64,000 nt of DNA from Acidobacteriota bacterium (GCA_019242475.1 JAFAVK010000102.1:1-64000), one strand, 5' to 3'; positions 10,101 through 19,484 are shown, counted from the stretch's first letter. The notes: a model not told the origin generated them from the letters alone. Translations and numbers: made by a program.

Positions 10101-10911
10101 CAGCTTCCAGAAGACGCTGACCGACACGGGCGGCGTCGGCCAGACGAACTTCGACCCGGTGCTCGACCTCCGCAACCTGCACCTCGAGTACCAGCGTGCC
10201 GACTACGACGCCGCGCACGTCTTCAACTTCAACGGCATCTACGAGCTGCCCATCGGCAAGGGCCGCCGCTTCGGCACGAGCGGCGCGCTCGACACCATCG
10301 TCGGCGGGTGGCAGTTGACCTCCATCGTCCAGGTCGCGTCGGGCGCGCCCTTCTCGATCCTCGACCCGCGCGGCACGCTCAACCGCGCCGGCCGCTCGAC
10401 GCGCGGGACGGCCAACACCAACCTGAGCAAGGATGAGGTGAAAAACCTCGTCGGCACCTTCCGCACCCCGTGCGGCGTCTTCTACATCAACCCGTCGGTG
10501 CTCAACATCAACCAGACGGCGCTGGCCGCCGGCCAGTGCGGCAGTCTGGCGCTGACGGGCGGCTTCGGCACGACCCCCTTCGGCACCGCGCCGGCCTCGA
10601 ACCAGGTCTTCTTCCCGGTCGCGCCCGGCACGACCGGCAACATGGAGCGCAACTTCCTGAACGGGCCGATGTACTTCAACTGGGACGCTGGCCTCTTCAA
10701 GAACATCTCCCTCGACCGCATCCGAGAGGGCATGCGCTTCCAGATTCGCGCCGAGGCCTTTAACGTCCTCAACCGCGCGAACTTCTTCATCGGCAACGTC
10801 TCGTCCACGCCCTCCGGCACGAGCTTCAACATCGCCTCGACCAACTTCGGCCGGGTGAACAGCACCTTCTCGCCGCGAATCATCCAGTTCGTCGGCCGCC
10901 TGGAGTTCTAA
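7168..10911 (+). CDS. TonB-dependent receptor, Oar-like
   Basis: A 1247-residue receptor. The signal peptide MRRFASAALMLCLFALSALA is cleaved near AQ. A carboxypeptidase-regulatory-like domain (about 25-105, GNLVGSVVDPSGSVVAGA) leads into a plug with VGQRQIQELPLNGRNPLALI and a barrel ending RIIQFVGRLEF. AAGGAG lies 6 nt before the ATG. Many NRNQFGGRLSGP-type strands match acidobacterial Oar-like receptors. It is divergent from the receptor at 2767-6252, to which it is related in architecture but not close in sequence. A strong terminator follows. The ligand cannot be read from the sequence. Confidence 0.95.
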   Translation: MRRFASAALMLCLFALSALAQSNTGNLVGSVVDPSGSVVAGASITVTDEATGKTRTVQGSGEGTFTVPQLEVGTYTVKVTAPGFKSFTATKVKIDVSKDYSLTVPLEAGGVEENVTVVAGADVVNATSAELNTTVGQRQIQELPLNGRNPLALIGLQSGTASNGATDTVINGQQSSFTNITRDGINIQDNFIRANATDFSPDRPNVDDVGEFTITTQNADASKGYGASQVELVTPRGSSEFHGAGFIYNRNSKFSANTFFNNRNGVTKPFLNRNQFGGRLSGPLVLPHFGEGGPALEHGKAFFFGSYEGFRLRQSTTSTRTILTPSARQGIFTYLVGGQTRTVNVLQLAGVAADPVIASRILANVPTAGNNTAIGDQRNTTGYSFSQLQNQDRDSVTLRFDGNPTSKQSWELIVGRRNENLLRPDTDVGSATTGGGYNRVPFGFQDNLSKSVVAAYRYTFTNSLNNELRGGFANSKPRFARTNEPTDFFLILPLINSPESVFQAQGRFSNYGNIQDNAVYLRGEHTFKFGAQAQFFRLTPFGPPTASQSSIPTLTISTGTATPSLVSSQLPGASSADVTTANNLLALLGGFVSGANLTYVATTTTSGYVSGAQQQHKLNFENYSFYGSDSWRVTPRLTLNYGLRYELFTPVREPNDLALEPVIAAGTDPIVAALNPAGTYNFAGGNAGNPGSGRFFHQDNNNFGPVVSFAYSPNFKNNFLGSVFPGEGRTVLRGGYRISYVNDEFIRGADNAITGNAGLIQGVTRANLNLRVAGGTPAFTTPTFQVPRTYANNNALAGNFGTVFAIDPNLKVPLTQEWNVGIQREIGFQTVMEIRYVGAKSDNLIRGLDYNQVNIRDNGFLADFERARRNLATFGNPACTTAQATSTGCEVLTVFPLIEAGGLLSNGTIRNLISTGQPGELAVTYISNQFGNSSQLFLANPNTGVADVLQNRAKLRYNSLQFEVRRRFSQGLQFQANYSFQKTLTDTGGVGQTNFDPVLDLRNLHLEYQRADYDAAHVFNFNGIYELPIGKGRRFGTSGALDTIVGGWQLTSIVQVASGAPFSILDPRGTLNRAGRSTRGTANTNLSKDEVKNLVGTFRTPCGVFYINPSVLNINQTALAAGQCGSLALTGGFGTTPFGTAPASNQVFFPVAPGTTGNMERNFLNGPMYFNWDAGLFKNISLDRIREGMRFQIRAEAFNVLNRANFFIGNVSSTPSGTSFNIASTNFGRVNSTFSPRIIQFVGRLEF

Positions 10912-10942
10912 CCGGGCGGGCTCGCAGAGCCTAACCACTCGA

Positions 10943-10977
10943 AGGCGCCGCCCCGCGAAGGGCGGCGCCTCTTTTTT
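10943..10977 (+). terminator. Rho-independent terminator
   Basis: Stem AGGCGCCGCCC / GGGCGGCGCCT (11 bp) with a CGCGAA loop, then CTTTTTT. It starts about 30 bases after the receptor stop codon and is a textbook intrinsic terminator. Confidence 0.9.
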
Positions 10978-11142
10978 CGCCCGGCGGGAGGGCGCGGCGG
11001 CCGGGGGACAGCTTTGCATTACCGCCCCGCGTCTGAGAAAATACGCGCCTCGCCGGCGCCGACGCGGCGAACCCGCCGGCCCCCGATACGCGGGATCGAT
11101 TCACTCGGCCTGAGACCAGGCCACACCCAGGAGATTCAAGAG

Positions 11143-12081
11143 ATGAAGTTTTATCGCACCTACGCGCGACGCGGTCTGCTCGCCGCCGCGTTCTCGCTCC
11201 TCGCCCTAACCCCCTTCACGGCGCGCGCGCAGAAGATGACGCCGGAGGAGCTGGTCGCCAAACACCTCGCCGCCGTCGGCACGAGCGAGGCGCGCGCGGC
11301 CGTCAAGAGCCGCCTCATGGCCGGCCGGGTCACGGTCACGCTCCGCGGCGGCGGCTCGGGGCAGAACACGGGCCTCTCGCTGCTCTTCTCCAAGGGCGAC
11401 AAGAGCGTGATCGCGATGAGCTTTAGGAACCCCAACTACCCGCAGGACAAGTTCGGGTTCGACGGCCAGAACGTGACCATCAGCTACGTGAAGCCCGGCA
11501 TCCGCTCCGAGATCGGCGACTTCATCAAGCAGCGCGACCAGCTCCTCAGGCTGGGGTTGATGGGCGGCGTCCTCTCGACGGGCTGGGTGCTTGCCTCGCC
11601 CGACCTGAAGGGTGGGAAGCTGGAGTTCGCCGGGACGGGCAAGGTGAACGACAAACCCGTCTACAAGCTGCGTTACACCCCCAGGAAGGGCTCTGACCTG
11701 AAGATCACTCTCTTCTTCGACCAGGAGACCTTCCGCCACGTCCGCACCGAGTACGAGCAGGTGGTGAGCGCGCGGACGGGGCCGGCGGCGGCGGTGGTGA
11801 GCGGCTCGCCCACCCGGCCGGGGCAAGCGCCGCAAACCGCCTCCGCCTCCGACGCCTCGAAGGAGTTCCAGCGGGAGCTGCGCCTGAAGATGTTCGAGGA
11901 GTTCTCGGACTTCAAAGAGGTCGGCGGGCTGACGCTACCGCAGACCTACAAGATCATCCTCGACCTCGACCGGCAGCAGGGCGGGAAGTTCCAGGCCGAC
12001 TGGCTGATTAACTTGGAGAAGTTCGACTTCAACCAAGACCTCAAGGACGAGTGGTTCGACGTCACCTCGGCGGGGAACTGA
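11143..12081 (+). CDS. Exported LolA-like protein of unknown function
   Basis: A 312-residue protein with an N-terminal signal peptide (MKFYRTYARRGLLAAAFSLL, cleavage near ARAQ). The rest has a regular beta pattern with VTVTLRGGG, LSLLFSKGDKS, VYKLRYTPRKGSDLK and ITLFFDQETFRHVRTEYE. This resembles the LolA/LolB half-barrel fold used by lipoprotein carriers and many acidobacterial periplasmic proteins. A Pro/Ala/Ser-rich insert lies near residues 220-240. The 11143 start has AGGAG about 9 nt upstream; a longer open frame to 11014 lacks this. The family role is unknown, and a periplasmic lipid- or ligand-binding function is inference. The protein precedes a bidirectional terminator. Confidence 0.85.
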   Translation: MKFYRTYARRGLLAAAFSLLALTPFTARAQKMTPEELVAKHLAAVGTSEARAAVKSRLMAGRVTVTLRGGGSGQNTGLSLLFSKGDKSVIAMSFRNPNYPQDKFGFDGQNVTISYVKPGIRSEIGDFIKQRDQLLRLGLMGGVLSTGWVLASPDLKGGKLEFAGTGKVNDKPVYKLRYTPRKGSDLKITLFFDQETFRHVRTEYEQVVSARTGPAAAVVSGSPTRPGQAPQTASASDASKEFQRELRLKMFEEFSDFKEVGGLTLPQTYKIILDLDRQQGGKFQADWLINLEKFDFNQDLKDEWFDVTSAGN

Positions 12082-12109
12082 GCCGCGCACACAGACCTCT
12101 GCGAACAGA

Positions 12110-12142
12110 AAGCCCGGGCGAAAATGTCGCCCGGGCTTTTTA
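12110..12142. terminator. Bidirectional terminator
   Basis: AAGCCCGGGCGA and TCGCCCGGGCTT pair over 12 bp around a short loop, followed by TTTT on the plus strand and preceded by an A-rich tract. It lies between the convergent LolA-like and TPR genes. Confidence 0.88.
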
Positions 12143-12187
12143 TTGTTCCGAGGTTAAAACCCCCGCGCGCTTCCCGCGCCGGCCAGC

Positions 12188-13267
12188 TCATTTGCTCCGC
12201 AGCTCCTTGATGGTCGTGCGCAGGCGCCCGGCGTCGGGCGCGTCGGGCGAGAGCTTGAGGTAGGTCTCCAGCTCGTCGGCCGCGCGCTTGTACTCCTTCA
12301 GCTCCCAGTAGAGGCCGCCGAGGTAGTAGTGCGCCCTGACGACCTCGCCGGCGCCCGTCCCGGCCGCCGCCTTCAGCTCGGCCTCGGCCCCGGGGAACTC
12401 GCGCCGGCCGAGCAGGATCATGCCGAGGTAGAGGTGGGCCGACGGCGAGGCCGCGTTCTTCTTGAGCACCTTGCGGAACTGCTCCTCGGCCTCGGCCACG
12501 CGGCGCAGCTCGATCAGGGCGCGGCCGTAGGCGAGCAGCGACGCCTGGTCTTCGGGCACGAGCTTGAGCGAGGCCGTGAGCGCCTCGGCGGCCTTCTCCG
12601 GGTGCTTGAGCTTGAGGTAGGTGATGCCCAGCTCGTAGAGCGCGAGCGGGAAGTCCGGGTGCGCGTCCACGGCCTGGCGGAGGAGTTCGGCGGCGCGCTC
12701 GTTCTCGTTCCGGCGCTCGGCCTCGACGCCCTTGTGGTAGAACTCGACGGCCGGCTTCGGCACGGTCGCCAGCGACGCGTTGAGGACGCCGGCCGGCGCC
12801 TGCCCGTCGCCCCCGCGCTTGGGGCGGAGGTAGACCTGCACCGTCAGGGGGCGGGAGAAGGGCGTGCCGACCACGCCCCGCGGCGTTGAGATGGTGCTCG
12901 ACTCGATGAGCACCGTCTCGCTCGCCGTCTCGAACTCGTCGCCGCCCTCGACGACGACCGTGTAGCTGCCGGGGCTCAGGCCCGTGAAGCGGAACGTGCC
13001 GTTGGCGTCGGAGAAGACGTAGCTGTCGCCGCTGCCGGAAGACTCCAAACGCACCTTGAGCCGCAGGTCGGAGCGGCGCCCCGAGGGGCCGACGAGCCGG
13101 CCCTGGATGGTGTGGATGCCGCCCGTGCCCGAGTTGTCGAGGCCGCCGACCTGCCCGGCCGCCGGCACGCAGGCCAGCGCGAGCAGCAGGAGCGCGAAGA
13201 GGAGGGGCGGGGCGACGGTTTCGGGCGGGCGGTGGGCGGGTCGGGCGGGCGGCGGCGTGAAAAACAT
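12188..13267 (-). CDS. Exported TPR protein with N-terminal carboxypeptidase-regulatory-like domain
   Basis: A 359-residue protein. A hydrophobic N-terminus (LLFALLLLALACVPAAG, about residues 22-38) is a signal peptide or anchor. A beta-sandwich domain follows (about 48-115; TIQGRLVGPSGRRSDLRLKV, GTFRFTGLSPGSYTVVVEGG), like the one at the front of the TonB receptors. From about residue 165 there are five or so TPR units (AVEFYHKGVEAERRNENERA, FPLALYELGITYLKLKHPEK, PSAHLYLGMILLGRREF). The start at 13267 has AAAGGGG about 8 nt upstream. It lies downstream of the third receptor on the same strand and may assemble or sense envelope proteins; that is inference. Confidence 0.88.
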   Translation of the reverse strand: MFFTPPPARPAHRPPETVAPPLLFALLLLALACVPAAGQVGGLDNSGTGGIHTIQGRLVGPSGRRSDLRLKVRLESSGSGDSYVFSDANGTFRFTGLSPGSYTVVVEGGDEFETASETVLIESSTISTPRGVVGTPFSRPLTVQVYLRPKRGGDGQAPAGVLNASLATVPKPAVEFYHKGVEAERRNENERAAELLRQAVDAHPDFPLALYELGITYLKLKHPEKAAEALTASLKLVPEDQASLLAYGRALIELRRVAEAEEQFRKVLKKNAASPSAHLYLGMILLGRREFPGAEAELKAAAGTGAGEVVRAHYYLGGLYWELKEYKRAADELETYLKLSPDAPDAGRLRTTIKELRSK

Positions 13268-13379
13268 ATCCACAAACCCCTTTCGAAAAGCGGTCGCTGG
13301 CGGCCTGAAATTTATCTTCTTTGTCGCGGGGATCGAGCCCGAAGGATAGCCAAGAATAGCACAGGAGAAAGAAAAGGGA

Positions 13380-13398
13380 GGGGCGATTTTTACGCCCC
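13380..13398 (-). terminator. Possible terminator of third receptor gene
   Basis: GGGGCG and CGCCCC pair across a 7-nt A/T loop. Read on the minus strand the stem is followed by TCCCTTTTCTTTCT, an imperfect T-rich tail. It lies about 50 bases after the receptor stop codon and upstream of the TPR gene. Confidence 0.45.
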
Positions 13399-13446
13399 CC
13401 CCGGAATCTTCCACGCTCCCCGGAGGGTTAGTGAAAGCAGAGCAGT

Positions 13447-16400
13447 TTAGAACTGGAACTTGACGCCGAGGCGGACGGCCGACGGGAACTGGAAGATCGT
13501 CCCCGTGCCGTAGAACGGGTTCCGAGCCGGCGTGATGCCGGGCGCCCCGCTGTTCAAGAAGGCCGTCTCGTCCTGACGGATCGCGCGCTGCGCGTTCGCC
13601 ACGTTGAACCAGTCGAACTGGAAGCGGAGCTGGCGGTCTTCGCCGAGGTTGATCGGGTAGTAGGCGCCGAGGTCCAGGTTGTAGGTGGTGGGCGTGCGGT
13701 TGCGGCCCGTGAGCGGGTTGATGGCCGTGCCGCGCGGGACGCACGAGAGGCCCTGGATGCAGAAGCCCTCGTTGTCGCCGTAGACCGGGTGCGGCACCAG
13801 CGCGTTGAACGGGATGCCCGACTGCGCGCGGAACGAGGCGCTCGTCAGCAGGCCGAACTTCCAGCGGTAGCTGCCGTCCAGCTTGAACTGGTGCGGGCGG
13901 TCGTTCGGCAGGCGGCCGTAGAGGCCGTTGAGCAGGCTGACGAGGTCGAACAAGCTGGTGATGTTCGGGTCAGTCTGGCCGTTGTCGTTGCGGAAGAGCC
14001 CCTCGTAGTTGCCGATGAGGCTGGAGTAGACGTAGGAAGCGATGAACTGGTAGTTGTTCGTGAAACGCTTCGTGGCCGAGAACTCCAGCGCGCGGTAGTA
14101 GCGGCGGGCGTGGCCGAAGCAGCCGATGGCCGGGTCGTTACAGGCCTTATCCTCGGTCGTCACGTCCGTGCCGACGCGGCGGCCGGGGTTGAAGAGGAAG
14201 TAGTGGTCGCCGTCGTCGAACGAGCCGTCCTCGATGACGTTGTCCTGCGCGCGGTAGATGCCGCGGAAGCCGAGCGCGAGATCCTTGACGACCTCGTACT
14301 CGACGCCGGCCGTGTACTCGTCCACGGTCTGCGGCGAGATGTTCGGGTCGATCGGGGTCGCGTCGCCGCCGAGGTTGCCGAAGTTGGTGACGACGGTCGC
14401 GCCCGTCGGGTTACCGTTCAGGCGGCTGACGTTCAGGTTGTAGTCGGACTGGATGGTGTTGCCGGAGGCCCGGACGTTGATGTCGAGCGGCAGCGGCGTC
14501 TCGACGAAGCGGGCGAAATTGGCGTAGACCTTGCCGCGGCCCTGCCCGGTGAAGTCCCAGATGAAGCCCAGGCGGGGCTCGAGGTTCGCGATGAAGTCGT
14601 TCAACTTCAGGTAAGAGACCCCGTTGAGCGAGAGCGCCTGCTGGTAGTCCCAGCGCACGCCCAGGTTGAACTGGAGGTTGCGCGTCGCCTTGAAGTCGTC
14701 CTGGACGTAGAAGCTCTCGACGTTCGTCTTGACGAACTGGCCCTGCGTGTTGAGCAGGAAGTTGCGGGCGCGAACCACGTCGAGGAGCAGGAACGGGTTG
14801 GTCGTGTTGACGGCGACCGGCCCGGTCGCGGCCGTCGTGACGCCCGCGGGAGCCTGGCCGGCCGCGATCAACAGCTGGACGCGGGTGGTACGGGTCGCGT
14901 CGGGGCAGGTGATCGTGGTCGTGCTGGTGCGGGAGCAGATGGCGAAGCGGTTCTCGATGCGGTACGGGCCGGAGGGGACGCCCGCGGCGTTGAAGGCCAG
15001 GTTCGGGCCAGTCGAGCGGGTGTTGATTTTGTAACGGTTCTGGTTGAACTCGAAGCCGTACTTGAAGGTGTGCTTGCCCCAGATGTTCTGGAGGCGCGCG
15101 GCCGCCTCGATGCGGTCACGATCCTGCTCCGTCTGGAGGCCGAAGCCGCCGCGGATGTAGTTGCGCTGGACGGTGCCGCCCGTGCCCTCGACGTAGGAGA
15201 GTTGCAGGCCGTTGGAGGCCAGCACGGAGGTCTCGACCGGCGCGACCACCGCGCCGCCGCGCAGCACGGCGAAGCGGTCGGTGACGAGCGTCTGGTCGGC
15301 CAGCGTCGGCAGCGTGTTGGCGCGCTGGAAGTGGAGGCCGCCCGAGAACTCGCCGATGAAGTTCGGCGAGAAGGTCGAGTTGAGGCGCGCGGCGTAGTTG
15401 TGGCCGCCCGTCTCAATGGTGCCCTCGTAGCTGCGCAGGTCGGCGCCGAAGCCGGCGCCGCCGAAGAGGAAGCCCTCCTGCTTCGTGAAATCGCCGAAGG
15501 TCGAGATGTTGAAGGTGTTGTTCTGGTTGATGCCCCAGGTGAGCTTGCCCGCGTAGAACGGCGTCGTGACCTTGTTGCTGACCTCCTGGTGGAAGGTCTG
15601 CGTCAGCGAGTAGTTCTTGCGGCGCTGCGGGTTGAAGGCGGCGAAGAACCAGAGCTTGTCCTTCTTGATCGGGCCGCCGATGTCGGCGCCGGCGTCCAGC
15701 TCCGAGAAGCCGTTGGCCGCCGCGCCCGTGAACGGGATGGCCGAGGACTTGACCCCGCGGACGAAGCTCTTCGCGGTGAAGTAGCCGAACACGTCGCCGC
15801 GAATCTGGTTCGAGCCGCTCTTGGTGATGACGTTGAAGACGCCGCCCGTGGACTTGCCGATGTCGGCGCCGTAGGCGCCCGTCAGCACCTGGACTTCCTG
15901 CACGAACTCGAACGGCAGGTTGGCGCCCGAGCCGCCGAAGGCCGGGTCGGAGACGGTCACGCCGTCGAGGATGTAGTTGTTCTCGGGGCCGGAGGAGCCG
16001 GCCACCGACGGGTCGCGGTCACGCCCCGAGGCGTCGCGCAGGCCCGAGCGGGTGACGGTCGGCGCAATCGTGTAGAGCGACTGCACGGTGCGCTGCGTCG
16101 GGAAGTTGGAGAATTGCTCGGTGGAGACGTTGGTGCCGGTCGTGTTGGTCGAAACGTCCACGGCCGCGCCCGAGCTGGCCGTGACCTCGACGGTCTCGGT
16201 CGCGCCGGCGGGGCGGAGCGTGACGGCGAGGGTCGAGACCCTCGTCAGGTTGACCTCCACGTCCGCCTGCTCGAACTTGGCGAAGCCCTTGGCGGCCTCG
16301 ACCGTGATCGTGTAGCGGCCCGGCGGGATCTGGGGGAGGTTAAAGTAGCCTTCGTCGTTGGTGGTCGCCGACTGCGTGCGGATCAGGTTCGGCCCTGCGA

Positions 16401-16548
16401 CCGAGACCGCGATCCCCGGGATGGCGGCGCCGTTGACGTCAACGACTGTTCCCTCAATCGAACCCGTCGTGGTCGTCTGCGCCGCCGCGCTCACGAAGAA
16501 CGAGAGCGCGAGGGCCAGCACGGTCAAGATTCGGATGGGAGTTTTCAT
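13447..16548 (-). CDS. TonB-dependent receptor, Oar-like
   Basis: A 1033-residue receptor. Signal peptide MKTPIRILTVLALALSFFVS, cleaved near AAAQ. A carboxypeptidase-regulatory-like domain (about 25-105; GSIEGTVVDVNGAAIPGI, LPQIPPGRYTITVE) is followed by a plug with FPTQRTVQSLYTIAPTV and YILDGVTVSDPAFGGSG, a TonB-receptor plug core (VLTGAYGADIGKSTGGV), and a barrel ending SAVRLGVKFQF. The ATG at 16548 has AAAGGA 9 nt upstream; an ATG three codons earlier has no room for that site. It resembles the plug/barrel organisation of Oar-type receptors more than the other two do. The ligand is unknown. Confidence 0.95.
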   Translation of the reverse strand: MKTPIRILTVLALALSFFVSAAAQTTTTGSIEGTVVDVNGAAIPGIAVSVAGPNLIRTQSATTNDEGYFNLPQIPPGRYTITVEAAKGFAKFEQADVEVNLTRVSTLAVTLRPAGATETVEVTASSGAAVDVSTNTTGTNVSTEQFSNFPTQRTVQSLYTIAPTVTRSGLRDASGRDRDPSVAGSSGPENNYILDGVTVSDPAFGGSGANLPFEFVQEVQVLTGAYGADIGKSTGGVFNVITKSGSNQIRGDVFGYFTAKSFVRGVKSSAIPFTGAAANGFSELDAGADIGGPIKKDKLWFFAAFNPQRRKNYSLTQTFHQEVSNKVTTPFYAGKLTWGINQNNTFNISTFGDFTKQEGFLFGGAGFGADLRSYEGTIETGGHNYAARLNSTFSPNFIGEFSGGLHFQRANTLPTLADQTLVTDRFAVLRGGAVVAPVETSVLASNGLQLSYVEGTGGTVQRNYIRGGFGLQTEQDRDRIEAAARLQNIWGKHTFKYGFEFNQNRYKINTRSTGPNLAFNAAGVPSGPYRIENRFAICSRTSTTTITCPDATRTTRVQLLIAAGQAPAGVTTAATGPVAVNTTNPFLLLDVVRARNFLLNTQGQFVKTNVESFYVQDDFKATRNLQFNLGVRWDYQQALSLNGVSYLKLNDFIANLEPRLGFIWDFTGQGRGKVYANFARFVETPLPLDINVRASGNTIQSDYNLNVSRLNGNPTGATVVTNFGNLGGDATPIDPNISPQTVDEYTAGVEYEVVKDLALGFRGIYRAQDNVIEDGSFDDGDHYFLFNPGRRVGTDVTTEDKACNDPAIGCFGHARRYYRALEFSATKRFTNNYQFIASYVYSSLIGNYEGLFRNDNGQTDPNITSLFDLVSLLNGLYGRLPNDRPHQFKLDGSYRWKFGLLTSASFRAQSGIPFNALVPHPVYGDNEGFCIQGLSCVPRGTAINPLTGRNRTPTTYNLDLGAYYPINLGEDRQLRFQFDWFNVANAQRAIRQDETAFLNSGAPGITPARNPFYGTGTIFQFPSAVRLGVKFQF

Positions 16549-16944
16549 GCTAACCATTCCTTTCGTTGTGTTTAACCCTCTAGAAGTTTTAGTTTCTAGA
16601 TCAAGAGGCACATTGCTGTTCAGAATTACCCGCGTGGATTTAAGCAACTCAAAGGCCGCCATCAGCCCGGTCTCCACGACTTCCACCTTAAGTTAAGTGA
16701 ATAAGAGGCTTCGCCATCCGCGCGGGCGTACCGCCGGGCGGCCCGCGTGTACGCTCATCTGGATTTTGGAACCGAAAATTTGAAGGCCGCTTCAAATTTT
16801 TGAATAAAGTTCGACGGAAAACTGGAGGGACGGGAACCGACGGGCGGGCGGGCGGTTTCGGCCGAGGGGCGTGTGCTACAATCCGCGGCGCCGCGCGGGG
16901 GCCGCGCTTTCGTAAAACTCTCAAAACGGGCTGAAGTCTTGGCG
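16549..16944. other. Divergent intergenic region with 11-bp inverted repeat
   Basis: 396 bases between the third receptor and the DUF4129 fusion, with no gene. The notable structure is AAAATTTGAAG, a GCCG tetraloop, CTTCAAATTTT at 16775-16800: perfect 11-bp arms. Because it lies between divergent starts it may be an operator, or a leader hairpin, rather than a terminator. I see no clear sigma70 promoter. Confidence 0.5.
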
Positions 16945-19134
16945 ATGTTCGCCGTCAAACACCTGCAACTGGCGCCGCTCGGCGCGGGCGACCTCATCGA
17001 CCGCACCGTCAGGCTCTACCGCCGCCATTTCGGGGCGCTCGTGCGCGCGAGCACCCCGCCCGTCATCGTCTCGGCGGTGGGGACGGTGCTGTGGTCTGTG
17101 AGCGTCCGTTCGCTCGGGGTGACGGCGAGCGAGGGGCGTGCGGCCGGATACTTCTTCGGGGCGCTGGCGGGGGCGGCCGTCTACGTTTTGGGGCTTTTGG
17201 CGCAGCTGGTCGTGGTGGGCGGGGCTTCGCGCAACCTCGTGATGCACCTGCTGTGGGGCGAGCCGGTGACGGCGCGGCTCATCTACCGCAGCGTCCGCTC
17301 GCGCCTCAAGGGGCTGTTCTGGGCGACGGTGGTCGTCCTCTTCTGGCTCTTCATCTCGACGGTGGCGGCGACGGCCGCGGGGCTGCTGCTGCTGCTGCCG
17401 GGCTTCGCGGGGGTCTCCCTCATTCTCGTGCTGACGAGTGCGGCGGGGGCGGAGTGGGTCGGGCCGTTGGCGGGCGTTCTGCTGGGGCTGGCGTCGGCCG
17501 CGCTGATGCTCTTCGTCTTCTTCCTGGTGGCGGGGCGCGTGGCGTACGTGCCGCAGGTGTTGATGGTCGAGGGGCGGGGCGTCTTCGACTCGGTCGGGCG
17601 GAGCGCGGAGCTGGCGCGCGGCAACGTGCGGCGGCTGACGGCGATGTTTCTGTTCACGGGCTTCGCGTGGTACGCGGCGGCGATGCTTTTGCTGGTGCCG
17701 CTCGGGTGGTACGCGTACCTGAACGGGGTTGACCCGCTGGGGATGGATCCGACGCGGACGCCGGTCTGGTACACGGTCAGCTCACAGGTTCTGTGGCAGG
17801 TTTCGACCGTCCTGCTGGCGCCGGTCTGGATGATGGGGCTCTCGCTGCTCTACGTGGACGAGCGCGTGCGGCACGAGGGCTACGACATAGAGCTTTTGGC
17901 GGCGCAGGTCTTCGGGGAGATGCCGGCGGTGCCGGCGGGGCTGAACGCGCCGCTGGCGCCGGCCATCGCCGCGCCGAGGGCGCCCGCGCCGCGCGCGCCC
18001 AGTCCGCCGGAGAGGCCGGCCGGCTCGATCCTCGGGCTCTGCCTGCTGCTCGCGGTGCTCGCCTCGGGCGCGTCGGCCCAGCCTTCGAGGGGCGCGCGGG
18101 GGGTGGCGACGCTGGCGGACTACCGCGGCCGCGTGGGCGCGGCGGTCGCGCCGCTCGAAGAGCTGGCCGAGGCGTACGCGCGCGTGCGGCAGAGCGAGAA
18201 GTACGAGGTCTGGTCGAAGGAGGGCTTCAACTCCGACTTCATCGTCGAGCTGCCGAAGAGGAAGCAGGAGACTTTAGCCAGGGTCGGCAAACTTCTGCCG
18301 GCGCGGGAGAGGGTCGAGGGGCTCGGCGGCGCGGGCGAGGTCGATAACGGCTGGGTGCAGGAGGCGCTGGCGGGCCTGGAGTCCGAGAAAGACTCGGAGG
18401 CGCTGGCGGCGGGCCTGCGCGCGCTGGCCGGGCGGCTGCGGGCGCTCGAAGCGCGTCTGGGGGAGTTGGACGCGTCGGCGCGCGAAGGGTTAGACCGGGA
18501 CGCGGAGCGCGGGCGGCTCAACTCCATCCTGCGCCGCCCGGAGTTCGACCGGCAGGCGCCGAAGCAGCAGAGCGCTTTGGAGCGCATGATCGAGGACTTC
18601 GCCGAATGGTGGAGCGGCCTCTTCCCGCGGCGCGCGCGGGTGGCGCCGGGCGGGAGCCCGCGCGTGTCGATGCTGATGCTGGGGCTGGTCGGCGGGCTCT
18701 GCCTCGCGGTGCTGGCCTACGTGGGGCGTCGCCTGTGGCTGCGCCGCGGGGCCGGGTGGGGGCCGCGGGGGCTCAAGAGGGGGGCGCGCGTCGTGCTGGG
18801 CGAGAGGGTCGAGGCCGACCAGACGGCCGCCGACCTTCTGGACGAGGCGGAGCGGCTGGCGCGCGCGGGCGAGCTGCGCGGCGCGATCCGCAAGGCGTAT
18901 GTGGCTTTGCTCTGCGAGCTGGGCGACCGCGGCGTCGTCCGCCTCGCGCAGCACAAGACGAACCGCGACTACCTCGACGCAGTGCGCCGCGCCGCACGCC
19001 CCGCGCTCTACACCGAGCTGCTCCCGCTCACCAACGCCTTCGAGCTGCACTGGTACGGCCTGCGCCCCGCCACGGACGCCGACTGGCAGGGTTTTAAGAC
19101 GCGCTGCCGGACGGTGCTGGACGGCGGGCGGTAG
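16945..19134 (+). CDS. Membrane protein fused to C-terminal DUF4129 domain
   Basis: A 729-residue protein. Residues 1 to about 320 form a multi-helix membrane domain (for example ATVVVLFWLFISTVAATAAG). After an Ala/Pro-rich linker a second hydrophobic stretch, SILGLCLLLAVLASGASAQ (about 360-378), looks like an internal signal peptide. A predicted periplasmic helical region follows, then another membrane segment (LMLGLVGGLCLAVLAYVG), and a cytosolic C-terminal domain with LLDEAERLARAGELRGAIRK and LTNAFELHWYG, which is DUF4129. DUF4129 proteins accompany MoxR ATPases and DUF58 proteins, both found downstream. The start at 16945 (MFAVKHL) is chosen by homology logic; the ribosome site is weak. 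It is first in the MoxR-type cluster. Confidence 0.85.
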   Translation: MFAVKHLQLAPLGAGDLIDRTVRLYRRHFGALVRASTPPVIVSAVGTVLWSVSVRSLGVTASEGRAAGYFFGALAGAAVYVLGLLAQLVVVGGASRNLVMHLLWGEPVTARLIYRSVRSRLKGLFWATVVVLFWLFISTVAATAAGLLLLLPGFAGVSLILVLTSAAGAEWVGPLAGVLLGLASAALMLFVFFLVAGRVAYVPQVLMVEGRGVFDSVGRSAELARGNVRRLTAMFLFTGFAWYAAAMLLLVPLGWYAYLNGVDPLGMDPTRTPVWYTVSSQVLWQVSTVLLAPVWMMGLSLLYVDERVRHEGYDIELLAAQVFGEMPAVPAGLNAPLAPAIAAPRAPAPRAPSPPERPAGSILGLCLLLAVLASGASAQPSRGARGVATLADYRGRVGAAVAPLEELAEAYARVRQSEKYEVWSKEGFNSDFIVELPKRKQETLARVGKLLPARERVEGLGGAGEVDNGWVQEALAGLESEKDSEALAAGLRALAGRLRALEARLGELDASAREGLDRDAERGRLNSILRRPEFDRQAPKQQSALERMIEDFAEWWSGLFPRRARVAPGGSPRVSMLMLGLVGGLCLAVLAYVGRRLWLRRGAGWGPRGLKRGARVVLGERVEADQTAADLLDEAERLARAGELRGAIRKAYVALLCELGDRGVVRLAQHKTNRDYLDAVRRAARPALYTELLPLTNAFELHWYGLRPATDADWQGFKTRCRTVLDGGR

Positions 19135-19182
19135 GCGGCGGCAGCGTTTCGGGCGCCCGCGGGGCCGTTTCGCCGCCGTCCC

Positions 19183-19477
<295 letters not shown>

Positions 19478-19484
19478 CTTTACC

